This document shows, piece by piece, positions 1 through 7,081 of a DNA stretch of 10,784 nucleotides (position 1 is the first letter of the stretch; the number at the start of each line of letters is the position of its first letter). The notes below the pieces were generated by a model. The model was not told the origin of the DNA, did no database searches, and saw nothing but the letters and a program-made list of their open reading frames with translations. This stretch comes from Roseibacillus sp. Lineage in GTDB: Bacteria > Verrucomicrobiota > Verrucomicrobiae > Verrucomicrobiales > Akkermansiaceae. Location: positions 4,882 to 15,665 of the forward strand of contig PBNG01000067.1 of NCBI GenBank assembly GCA_002723015.1, written 5' to 3'. Position numbers and translations under genes: made by a program.

Positions 1-21
1 CCGGCCTCTCCTGTGGATCTT

Positions 22-26
22 GAGGG
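22..26 (+). promoter_or_regulatory. Ribosome binding site deciding the start of the SASA gene
   Basis: GAGGG lies 5 nt upstream of ATG 32, so it fits this start. The in-frame TTG at 20 overlaps the motif and cannot use it. It is one of only two good Shine-Dalgarno matches I found just before a start codon in this window. Confidence 0.6.
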
Positions 27-31
27 AAATC

Positions 32-1693
32 ATGAGATCTTGCTTCCTGTCTTTTGTTTTCTCCGGTCTCTTTTGTTGGTTTCCAGCGATGTCGCTGACG
101 GCTCAGGAAAATGATGATGAAACGACAATGCGGGTTTTCGTCTTCGCGGGGCAGTCAAACATGGTGGGGTCTGATTCCAATGTGAGAGACATCAAGCGTT
201 TTCCTCCGTATTCGGGCCTGGAGAGACCACAGGAGAAGGTGCTTTTTACCTATTGTATCGGCCGGGAGAGCAAAAAGCGCTCAGACGGATGGGTTGCACT
301 GCAGCATGTCGACGAGGTGGTGGGTCCGGAATTGAGTTTTGCGCGGAAAGTAACAAGGCACGTGAAGGCTCCGATCGGTATTATCAAGGTTGCCGCCGGG
401 GGTACTCACCTTGGAGGAGACTGGAACCCGGATAACCCCATTGGCTTCAAGATGTACCCTCTCGCTCTGGAGACGATCCGAAACGCTCTGGCCGGGCTGC
501 AGCAGCGGGGCATTAAATACCGCCTTGAAGGATTCATGTGGCACCAGGGAGAGAACGATATGTTCAACGGGGATTACATGGATTCCTACGGCCGGAATCT
601 GAAGAACTTTCTGGGGAGCTGGAGGAGGGACCTTGAGGCCCCTGATCTCAAGTTTTACATCGGGGAGCTTTGCACAAAGACGATCTGGGGAATGGATCTT
701 CGTCCCCGTATGTATGCGATCAGCCGTGGCCAGCGGGAGGTTACCTCGACCGATCAACGCGCAGAGTATGTAGCTACTTCCCATGTGGGAGCAGAGATCG
801 GTCGGCCAGTCGGCCTGCACTACCACTATGGCACCCTTGGTCAGCTGCAACATGGAGAGAACTATGCCAATGCCTACCTGCGGACTGTTGGATTGAAGCT
901 CAGGGAGTCGCGACCCATGACGGAATGGCCTTATGCAAAGGGAAGTGAGGTCAAACTCTTTGTTCTTGCCGGTCACCGCAATATGGAAGGGGAGCGTGCC
1001 TTCGTGCAGGAACTGAAGACGCTCAAGGGAGGCGCAGTCCTGCTCAAAGACAATCCGAGGATCGCTTACAAATACGATCTCGGTGGAGGATACCACCGGT
1101 CACGGGGGTGGGAGCCGCTCGGGCTCACCGGCTATTATGATACCTTCGGTCCCGAGCTGAGTTTTGCCCGGAGGCTTGCGGGAACCATCAGAGAGAACAT
1201 TGCCATCGCCAAGTTCACCCACAGCGGTTCACAGATCATCGACTGGACCCCGGAGGGCAGCATGGCAAAGAGCCGGCACCTTTATCCGAAGTTCATCCAA
1301 TTTGTGGAAGAGTCAGTCAGTGAGCTTTCAGCAAAGGGGCACAAGGTCAAAGTTGCAGGGATCTTTTACCATATGGGTGAAAACGACATGTCCTTCCACC
1401 CCTACCGGAAGGAGGCGGCAGACCGGGTTCAGGCCATCGTCACCCAAAGCCGCAGGGATCTGAAGGAGCCTGGACTGAGGTGGTTTGTAAGCCAGCAGCT
1501 ACCGACTGATGTTGAGAACCTCAACAAGCTTGATGTGGTAGGTGACGTGGCTGCAGTCGCGGCTTTAGATCCCAAGCTCGTCCACCTGAAGGCCTTCAAC
1601 CTGCCACCTCAGGAAAAGATGCTCGTAATTACCACGGACGGCATCGTTCAGCTGGGGGAATTTCTGGCTCAGTCCTACCTGGGAAACCGGTAG
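32..1693 (+). CDS. Exported tandem-domain SASA/SGNH (sialate O-acetylesterase-like) carbohydrate esterase, second domain degenerate
   Basis: This 553-residue protein carries two copies of the SASA (DUF303, CE6-like) fold, a family that removes O-acetyl groups from carbohydrates. An N-terminal signal peptide (hydrophobic about residues 4-20, likely cut near LTA-QE at 24) sends it out of the cytoplasm. Domain 1 (about 33-290) has the nucleophile block AGQSNM with Ser42, the block WHQGEND (His171, Glu174, Asp176) and a C-terminal GLH with His263; the usual Asp of DGxH is Val260. Domain 2 (about 305-553) starts with AGHRNM, where Arg316 replaces the catalytic Ser, keeps HMGENDM, and has no His in the final block. 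Domain 2 is therefore probably non-catalytic. ATG at 32 is preferred over TTG at 20 because GAGGG (22-26) lies 5 nt before it and the signal peptide then starts cleanly. The gene stands alone and converges with the next gene. The substrate cannot be told from sequence. Confidence 0.88.
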   Translation: MRSCFLSFVFSGLFCWFPAMSLTAQENDDETTMRVFVFAGQSNMVGSDSNVRDIKRFPPYSGLERPQEKVLFTYCIGRESKKRSDGWVALQHVDEVVGPELSFARKVTRHVKAPIGIIKVAAGGTHLGGDWNPDNPIGFKMYPLALETIRNALAGLQQRGIKYRLEGFMWHQGENDMFNGDYMDSYGRNLKNFLGSWRRDLEAPDLKFYIGELCTKTIWGMDLRPRMYAISRGQREVTSTDQRAEYVATSHVGAEIGRPVGLHYHYGTLGQLQHGENYANAYLRTVGLKLRESRPMTEWPYAKGSEVKLFVLAGHRNMEGERAFVQELKTLKGGAVLLKDNPRIAYKYDLGGGYHRSRGWEPLGLTGYYDTFGPELSFARRLAGTIRENIAIAKFTHSGSQIIDWTPEGSMAKSRHLYPKFIQFVEESVSELSAKGHKVKVAGIFYHMGENDMSFHPYRKEAADRVQAIVTQSRRDLKEPGLRWFVSQQLPTDVENLNKLDVVGDVAAVAALDPKLVHLKAFNLPPQEKMLVITTDGIVQLGEFLAQSYLGNR

Positions 1694-1750
1694 CACAGGG
1701 ACGATGAGATTACGCTGTAGCTGCATTGTTTTGGGTGGAGGAAACGCCAT

Positions 1751-1882
1751 GTGATCTGGGTGGAAGATGAAAATAGAACCCTGCGTCAACTACAGAGCAT
1801 CAGAAGAGGCCTTAGCTGGTCACAGGGGAGCGGCTGCCCGATCATTTCAAGACTTCCCCGGGTTACTTCTCACCCTACCTGA
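1751..1882 (+). CDS. Doubtful small ORF (43 codons) in the gene-poor gap
   Basis: The 197-bp gap 1694-1890 between two convergent genes holds no recognisable gene. The one candidate is a GTG-started ORF with GGAGG at 1737-1741, 9 nt before the start. It begins VIWVEDENRTLRQLQ and ends at TGA 1880-1882. The N-terminal half is charged and could be helical; the C-terminal half is rich in Ser, Pro and Arg. I recognise no family. A chance ORF, or the remnant of a decayed gene, is as likely as a real small protein. I also found no convincing hairpin-plus-T terminator in this gap for either converging gene. Confidence 0.15.
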   Translation: MIWVEDENRTLRQLQSIRRGLSWSQGSGCPIISRLPRVTSHPT

Positions 1883-1890
1883 GGCGACAA

Positions 1891-3225
1891 TTATCGCTCC
1901 TTTCCGAGATCGTCTTTCCACGGATGCATCTCCTTGCTCCCATCGGCAAGCTTATGCAGGCGAACAGCATCATAGAGTTCTCCATTGGCCATGAAGGCTC
2001 GGTAGGTCAGCCAGTCATCCTCAACATCAATAACCTGAAAGAACGGGGTCTTGACTGCCTTCCGGGCGAGGAGGACTCCTTCAGGCTTGTAAGTGTTCCA
2101 CCCGTCCTTTCGAAAGTCATACATCTTCGGTCCGCTGACCGAGTTCACATAAAGTGACTTGATCTTGCTGCTTTTGGTATCGCTCATGCGCACCGGGGTA
2201 TGCCCGCGGGCATAGGTGTGATCGTGGCCTTGGAGGAGAAGGTCTACCTTGTATTTGTCGATGACAGGCTTGAGCACCTTCCGGTTGTTGGCATTGTCTC
2301 TCCCGGCCCCCGACGAGAACATCGGATGGTGCATCGTCACGATGGTCCACTTGCTGGTGTTTTTGGAGAGAACCTTCTCAAGCCACTTGGCTTGAGTTTC
2401 AATGTCCCGGTTGGAGTTCAGCGCAATGATTCGCGCTCCCTGGTAAGTGAGGGTATATACGGTCTCTGCCAGAGAATCGGGCAGATCACCTGCGGGTGGA
2501 AGAGAGAATTGCGACCGCCACTGGATGGCGAGTTGCTTTCCCTTGTCTACCCCGTCGATCTTGAGATTGGTGTACTCATGATTTCCCGAAACGGGGATCG
2601 AGGGCACCGACGAGTGAATCCATCCTCCCGCCTTGAACCATTCAGCCCATTCCCGATCCTTGTGAGCGGTATTGACAAGATCTCCCGCATGGATCGAGAA
2701 AGCGGCATGGGGGGCCTTCTTGTAGGCGGCCCTGATGATTCGTGACCAGAAGGACAAAATCGAGTTCTGGGCATCCCCAAAGTAGAGAAAGGAGAAGGGT
2801 GCCGCCTGAGCCTTGGCGGTGCGAAACTGAATCCACTCGCTCCACCGGTCGCCGCTGCCAACCCTGTAAGCGTAGAGGGTGTCCGGTTTCAGGTCTGAGA
2901 ATTCAACGGAGTGGTAGTGGACGACTACCTTGGCGGGGTCGACAAGTTCGAGCTTCTCGGTCCGTGCCTTGTAGCTCTTTGCACCTTCGTCAAACCGTGC
3001 CTTGGGCAGAGCAAGCGCGATTTCCGCTGAGGCCTCCTTGACGGAAGTGTCGGTGCGCCAGGTCACGGATTGGCTGGTCGCGGTGCTTCCTACCCACGTC
3101 AGGATGATTCGGTCGGGATCAGGGCTGGCCTGCTCCCAGTGACGTAACTTGTGCTCGGGGTGGGCGACCAGCTGGCAGGACAGAAGGGGCAGAAGGGGAA
3201 GGAAGGAGAGAATTCGGAGTTTCAT
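1891..3225 (-). CDS. Secreted purple-acid-phosphatase-like metallophosphoesterase with N-terminal fibronectin-III-like domain
   Basis: This 444-residue protein has a hydrophobic export signal (1-17). SCQ around Cys17 resembles a loose lipobox, so it may be a lipoprotein or may be cut after LVA at 21. Residues about 37-137 form a PAP-type fibronectin-III-like domain (TWVGSTATSQSVTWRT, then DLKPDTLYAYRVG). The calcineurin-like phosphoesterase domain follows with ordered metal-binding motifs: FGDAQ (Asp151), AGDLVN (Asp182), GNHEY (Asn215, His216), MHHP (His299/300) and GHDH (333-336). All expected metal ligands are present, so it should be an active dinuclear metal phosphatase or phosphodiesterase. 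The tyrosine of the classical PAP motif GDxxY is Asn185, so a purple Fe(III)-tyrosinate centre is not expected. It is the last gene of a probable three-gene unit, 78 bp behind the symporter. No clear Shine-Dalgarno precedes ATG 3225, but the signal peptide supports this start. The physiological substrate is unknown. Confidence 0.87.
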   Translation of the reverse strand: MKLRILSFLPLLPLLSCQLVAHPEHKLRHWEQASPDPDRIILTWVGSTATSQSVTWRTDTSVKEASAEIALALPKARFDEGAKSYKARTEKLELVDPAKVVVHYHSVEFSDLKPDTLYAYRVGSGDRWSEWIQFRTAKAQAAPFSFLYFGDAQNSILSFWSRIIRAAYKKAPHAAFSIHAGDLVNTAHKDREWAEWFKAGGWIHSSVPSIPVSGNHEYTNLKIDGVDKGKQLAIQWRSQFSLPPAGDLPDSLAETVYTLTYQGARIIALNSNRDIETQAKWLEKVLSKNTSKWTIVTMHHPMFSSGAGRDNANNRKVLKPVIDKYKVDLLLQGHDHTYARGHTPVRMSDTKSSKIKSLYVNSVSGPKMYDFRKDGWNTYKPEGVLLARKAVKTPFFQVIDVEDDWLTYRAFMANGELYDAVRLHKLADGSKEMHPWKDDLGKER

Positions 3226-3303
3226 GGGGAGTATACCGGCAACAACAGACTAAATGCATGAGCTCGTCTACCTTTTAACGGCTTTCGGGTGCCTGTTCGT
3301 TGG

Positions 3304-4872
3304 TTACTCTTCAGGTCCGCTGAAGAGCTTCCGGAGATGAGCCTCGGGGAGGGGCTGTGAAAATTTTGATACCAGGAAGGTTGCGGCGAGGGAGACAGCC
3401 TCCCCGATTGCGGCGCAGGAGTGGGGATTGGGCCCTTCATCATGAATCCATGTCGCCACAGAATAAATGCTCCCACCCTGACCGAACCATTCCGGATCAA
3501 TCCACTGGGAGTGCAGGACAACGAAGACAGTAAAGCCGGATGCAAGTCCGGCATAGGCGCCGGCCCTTGTTACGCCTTTCCAGAGGGCTCCCATGACAAG
3601 CGGTCCGGCGAAAGCAGCCATCAGGCCGCCGATACCAATCCAAATGATGAGGGCAATATTGGTATCCATCAGGCCCCACGCCATCACCATTGTCAGCAGC
3701 AGCACGATGATTGTGGTTACCCTGCTGATCTTGAGCACCTGCCCGTCGAGGCGTGTCCCAGTGGGAGGATTTCTGAGGCGGGGAGAGATGGTGAGGCGGT
3801 AGAGATCATTCGCCACGATTTGTGACGTGGACACCACCAAGCCATCAGCCGTCGACATGATGGCAGCAAGTACGCCCATGCCGATGAGGGCTGCCAACCA
3901 TGTGGGGAAGACCTCGATGAAGAGAAGGGGAAGAGCCTGATTGGTCGTGGCATCTTCCTCGAGAAGGGCTCCGCCGAGGAGTCCGCGGGCAAGGAGCCCA
4001 CCAACCACCATCATGCCAAGAACCATCCCGAAACTGAAGGCTAGTTTGAGGAACGTCCCCTGCTTGCTGAGATCCCGGAGAGCCCAGAGCTTGTTCCCGA
4101 GGTGAGGCAGGAGACCGAGAGGAATACATGCAAAAAGGATGGCGATGATCGACCACCAGGAATGGGTGAGTGCGGAGCTGGGGTTCACGGCCTCGACAAG
4201 GCTGGGTTCCTGTGCCGTGAGGTTGCTCCACAGTTCGGAAAAGCCCCCATCGAGCCCTGCTCCGAATGCGACCAGTAGAATGACGGTCGTGGCAACGAGG
4301 AGCATCATCATGCCTTGAATCCCATCGGTGAGGATATCCGCGTGCGCCCCGCCCATGACAACGTAGAACAGCAATACTACGGTTGTGATGATCAGGGCCC
4401 AGAACGGGCTGAGCCCGAGCATAGTCTCGAACATCACGAGCCCGGAAACAAGCTGCCCGGCCAGGTAGAAAAAAAGGACCAGGGAAAAGAGTGAGACCAT
4501 GATCCGGATGCCATCTGATTGGTATCGCTGTCCCAGATATTCAGCGATGGAACGGCACCCGAGCCGGTTTCCAGACTTTGCGATCAGGCGCATTGAGATC
4601 AGAACTCCAAAATAGACTCCGATCGGATAAAGGAAGCCGCCCCAGACACTGGCGAGACCCAGTTCGTAGGCAAGGCCGGGACCTCCGAGGAAAGTCGCGC
4701 CGCTGGCGGTGGTGGCGGCAAAGGCGAAAGCGAGAAATACCGGTCCATATCCGCCACGAGCGGTGGCGAAGTCGTCGGCATTACGGACCCGGCGGGACCC
4801 GAGGACTCCAATCGCCAGCATCAGCGCGATGTAAAGGAAGAGGAAAATCCACGACCATGTGATGATATTCAC
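3304..4872 (-). CDS. Sodium:solute symporter (SSS/SLC5 family), PanF/PutP-like
   Basis: This 522-residue inner-membrane protein has about 12-13 hydrophobic spans and belongs to the SSS family, which uses the sodium gradient to import sugars, amino acids, vitamins or organic acids. Family marks are NADDFATARG near residues 31-40 after the first span, the ATTASGATFLGGPGLAYE stretch at 53-70 (similar to the pantothenate permease PanF), and AAIMSTADGLVVSTSQIVANDLYR at 336-359, where Ser340-Thr341 matches the Na2-site Ser/Thr pair of PutP. The start is GTG at 4872: an in-frame TGA lies 12 nt upstream and no in-frame ATG precedes the first span, so no longer form is possible. No obvious Shine-Dalgarno is seen. 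It lies 73 bp after mdh and 78 bp before the phosphoesterase on the same strand, suggesting co-transcription. The substrate is unknown; a di- or monocarboxylate would suit the mdh neighbour, but that is only inference. Confidence 0.9.
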   Translation of the reverse strand: MNIITWSWIFLFLYIALMLAIGVLGSRRVRNADDFATARGGYGPVFLAFAFAATTASGATFLGGPGLAYELGLASVWGGFLYPIGVYFGVLISMRLIAKSGNRLGCRSIAEYLGQRYQSDGIRIMVSLFSLVLFFYLAGQLVSGLVMFETMLGLSPFWALIITTVVLLFYVVMGGAHADILTDGIQGMMMLLVATTVILLVAFGAGLDGGFSELWSNLTAQEPSLVEAVNPSSALTHSWWSIIAILFACIPLGLLPHLGNKLWALRDLSKQGTFLKLAFSFGMVLGMMVVGGLLARGLLGGALLEEDATTNQALPLLFIEVFPTWLAALIGMGVLAAIMSTADGLVVSTSQIVANDLYRLTISPRLRNPPTGTRLDGQVLKISRVTTIIVLLLTMVMAWGLMDTNIALIIWIGIGGLMAAFAGPLVMGALWKGVTRAGAYAGLASGFTVFVVLHSQWIDPEWFGQGGSIYSVATWIHDEGPNPHSCAAIGEAVSLAATFLVSKFSQPLPEAHLRKLFSGPEE

Positions 4873-4945
4873 GGAGTATTTTCAGGGTTCACATCGGGAC
4901 AGGCCCAGCATTCATCTGTCAGAGAGAGAACCAACACCAAGGATA

Positions 4946-5872
4946 TCAGGTAGCTACGGAGGTCAGCATTGCCTGGAGTGCCTTGGCAGAAGCCTTGAGT
5001 GCCTGCTCCTCCTTGGGCCACAGCTTCAATTCGAGGTGTTTCTCGACCCCGGCTCGACCCACCACGGAGGGAACACTGAGGCAAACGTCCTTGAGTCCGT
5101 AGGCTCCGTCCTGAAGAGAGGCAACGGGAAGGAGCTGTTTCCGGTCAAGAGCGATTGCATGAATGACCTCGGCCATGGTTGCGCCGACCGCCCATCCGGC
5201 ACCTCCCTTGCGGCTTATCACTTCCGCGCCACTTTTCTTGGTTCGCTCAAAGATGGTGCGTTGAAAATTCGCGTCGCAGCCTTTGACTTCCGTCAGCGGT
5301 AGTCCTCCGACCGTAGCCGACGACCACAAGGGCAGCATAGTGTCGCCATGCTCACCAAGAATGAGAGCTTTGACCTGCGTCGGAGCAAGATCAAGGTCGG
5401 AAGCGATCAGTGAGCGGAAGCGGGCGGTGTCCAGCATTGTGCCCAGTCCGATAACCTGTCCGGGAGGGAGATCCAGGAAACTGACAGCGAGATGAGTCAG
5501 GATGTCAACCGGGTTTGAGACCACAAAGACGATGGCATCATCCTTCATGCCGGCCGCCTTGATGCTTCCAATGACCTCGGAGAAGAGACCGACATTCCGG
5601 TTGATGAGATCGAGACGGCTCTCGTCCGGTTTCCGTCGCAGGCCGGCTGTGATTACAAAGATGTCGGAGTCCTTGGCGCGGTCATAATCACCCTCGTAAA
5701 TACGCTGGTCCGCAAGCGACGATGCGCCATGGAGCAGATCCAGTGCTTCACCCTCAGCCATTTTCTGGTTGGCATCGAGAAGCTGAATTTCGGATACGAT
5801 TCCCGCACATTGCAGGCAGAATGCGGCGTTAGATCCAACCCGTCCGCCTCCTCCGAGGATAGTAACTTTCAT
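4946..5872 (-). CDS. mdh: NAD-dependent malate dehydrogenase (LDH/MDH superfamily)
   Basis: This cytosolic enzyme would interconvert malate and oxaloacetate with NAD(H). In the 308-residue form the Rossmann loop is GGGGRVG (7-13) and Asp33 ends strand 2, fitting NAD rather than NADP. The specificity loop reads AGLRRKPDESR; Arg80 sits where LDH has Gln102, which marks malate. Arg86 (Arg109 equivalent), Asn120, Asp148, Arg151 (Arg171) and catalytic His175 in GEHGDTMLPL complete the active site. Around residues 223-230 the sequence is LDH-like (KGGAGWAVG), with Ala225 in the place of LDH Thr246. I chose ATG 5872: the longer reading starts at TTG 5911 and adds 13 residues that do not belong to the fold. 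ATG 5872 has no Shine-Dalgarno of its own but follows a six-residue minicistron. It is the first gene of the probable mdh-symporter-phosphoesterase unit. Malate specificity is inferred from residues only. Confidence 0.9.
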   Translation of the reverse strand: MKVTILGGGGRVGSNAAFCLQCAGIVSEIQLLDANQKMAEGEALDLLHGASSLADQRIYEGDYDRAKDSDIFVITAGLRRKPDESRLDLINRNVGLFSEVIGSIKAAGMKDDAIVFVVSNPVDILTHLAVSFLDLPPGQVIGLGTMLDTARFRSLIASDLDLAPTQVKALILGEHGDTMLPLWSSATVGGLPLTEVKGCDANFQRTIFERTKKSGAEVISRKGGAGWAVGATMAEVIHAIALDRKQLLPVASLQDGAYGLKDVCLSVPSVVGRAGVEKHLELKLWPKEEQALKASAKALQAMLTSVAT

Positions 5873-5874
5873 GG

Positions 5875-5895
5875 CTAAGTCTTGTTGTAAGGCAT
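5875..5895 (-). promoter_or_regulatory. Possible leader minicistron before mdh
   Basis: An ORF reading MPYNKT-stop lies just upstream of mdh. GAGGAG (complement of 5904-5909) is 8 nt before its ATG, and its TAG ends 2 nt before mdh ATG 5872. mdh itself has no Shine-Dalgarno. The layout fits translational coupling, in which ribosomes recruited to the minicistron restart on mdh. This reading is inference; a chance arrangement cannot be excluded. Confidence 0.35.
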
Positions 5896-5982
5896 CGGGG
5901 TCACTCCTCAAGTGCCGAGATCCACTTTTCTGTAAGGAATCATGGGCAGAGAAGTAGCTAAACTGGATGAGGTCCCAGCAAG

Positions 5983-6001
5983 TTTCCGGGAAATTTCCGG
6001 G
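5983..6001. repeat. Short direct repeat with inner palindrome
   Basis: The 8-mer TTTCCGGG occurs at 5983-5990 and 5994-6001, 3 bp apart, enclosing the 10-bp palindrome GGAAATTTCC. It lies 10 bp beyond the stop of the DUF3500 gene and about 110 bp upstream of mdh. It could be an operator for mdh or a weak hairpin ending the DUF3500 transcript; it lacks the T-tract of an intrinsic terminator. Confidence 0.3.
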
Positions 6002-6010
6002 TAAGATGAT

Positions 6011-7081
6011 CTACTGTTTCAACTTCTTTCCCAGTCGGGCGCCGTATTCATTGGTGGGATCACGATACATGGAGTGCAGGTGATTGTGAGGGTCTCCTCC
6101 GAGATCCTGACCTGCATATTCGATAATCACGCTGGGCCCCTGAAGGCGGTAGGAAAAATCACCGCCCTTTTCCCCGGGTCCCCACCAGGCAAAATTCATC
6201 TGGTCCACCTCGGCTTGAAGTTCTCCCATTCGGAATTTGGCCTGAGTCGCTGGCAGATCGCCTACATATGACCTGAGGAGATCCATGAGGATCACGCGCT
6301 GGTTCTCCTTAAGAGTCTTGCAGGACAGGCCGAGGGGGTCTGGAACAAACCCATCCCTGCCCGCAGCCGCGACGAGATTAGCCCGTCTTGGGCGGATAGT
6401 CGCCTGTTTCTTCTGGGATGGGGTGAGGCACTCGAAAAGCGCCAGACCGGTCGGAGCCTCCGTGGCCATTGGGACGATCGTCTTCCCCGCGAGCAGAAAC
6501 TCCCGCGGTTGGGTTCCGATAAAGGTTGGTGACATCGACATCCGTTTTCCGTGGAAGGCTAGATTTATGGCGATGTGGTGCCCATCGAATTGGAGGGCCC
6601 ACGGTTTGTCAGGGGATGGCTCTCCGAAGATCGCCAGCCAGTAGTCCTCTGCGCCGAACCCAGGACGGCGTTGGCCGTTCCGGAGGAGGCGGTCGTCGGC
6701 GAGAGGAATGTTGCGAGCTTTGCCGTAGCCCTGCGGGCTGAGGACTGTAGCGAGGAGGTCGCAAGCCCGCTGCAATTGCTTCTCGTTGAGATCGCCGAAG
6801 CGCACGCCTCCCTGGGGCCCTCTGGGAGGGATATTTGTCCACTTTGACTTCTCGGGGCTGTCGGAGGCGAGAGCTGCCTGGGCGCGGAGTTTCTTGCTGA
6901 GGGACGAAAGGAAGGCATTGGCCTGTTCCGCCATTTGCTCCGGACCGGCGGCCTCAACGAGTGCGGGCGTGTAATTGGAAAGGACCTTGCTTGGAAGGGA
7001 GGGGTAATTTCCCACCGGGGCGGCAACCGAAATAGACAGGGAGAGAAGCAGGGTGGAGGCAGTGCAAACCAGACATTTCAT
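6011..7081 (-). CDS. Exported DUF3500-family protein
   Basis: This 356-residue protein has a signal peptide (MKCLVCTASTLLLSLSISVAAP, cut near 21) followed by one DUF3500 domain. I recognise it by WALQFDGHHIAINLAFHG (161-178), SPTFIGTQP (184-192), NFAWWGPGEKGGDFSYRLQGPS (296-317) and the C-terminal HNHLHSMYRDPTNEYG (332-347). The family has no established function that I know of. The histidines in GHH, the acidic residue of IEYAG and the HNHLH block suggest a metal or catalytic site, but this is inference. The frame stays open upstream to 7228, but those 49 residues are polar and would bury the signal peptide, so ATG 7081 is chosen. No Shine-Dalgarno is seen. It runs in the same direction as mdh, 138 bp ahead of it, and faces the membrane-protein gene across a 104-bp divergent gap. 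Confidence 0.85.
   Translation of the reverse strand: MKCLVCTASTLLLSLSISVAAPVGNYPSLPSKVLSNYTPALVEAAGPEQMAEQANAFLSSLSKKLRAQAALASDSPEKSKWTNIPPRGPQGGVRFGDLNEKQLQRACDLLATVLSPQGYGKARNIPLADDRLLRNGQRRPGFGAEDYWLAIFGEPSPDKPWALQFDGHHIAINLAFHGKRMSMSPTFIGTQPREFLLAGKTIVPMATEAPTGLALFECLTPSQKKQATIRPRRANLVAAAGRDGFVPDPLGLSCKTLKENQRVILMDLLRSYVGDLPATQAKFRMGELQAEVDQMNFAWWGPGEKGGDFSYRLQGPSVIIEYAGQDLGGDPHNHLHSMYRDPTNEYGARLGKKLKQ

Noticed and set aside
281..1096. 271-codon antisense ORF inside the SASA gene
   Set aside because: It is antisense to a clearly conserved coding region, has no recognisable domain, and its composition looks like a reverse-frame shadow.
1694..1890. Intrinsic terminators between the convergent SASA and phosphoesterase genes
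   Set aside because: GC-rich patches such as GGGAGCGGCTGCCC do not form a good stem and no T-tract follows.
2200..2745. 181-codon ORF antisense to the metallophosphoesterase gene
   Set aside because: The opposite strand carries all five metallophosphoesterase motifs; this ORF has none of its own.
3226..3245. TATACT just upstream of the phosphoesterase start as a -10 box
   Set aside because: It lies about 5 nt from the ATG and has no matching -35 element 16-18 bp upstream.
4946..5872. Lactate dehydrogenase identity for the mdh product
   Set aside because: Arg rather than Gln stands at the specificity position, which favours malate/oxaloacetate.
5873..5911. TTG start at 5911 for mdh, adding 13 residues
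   Set aside because: The Rossmann fold begins directly at ATG 5872, and the GAGGAG motif overlaps the TTG codon, so it cannot serve it.
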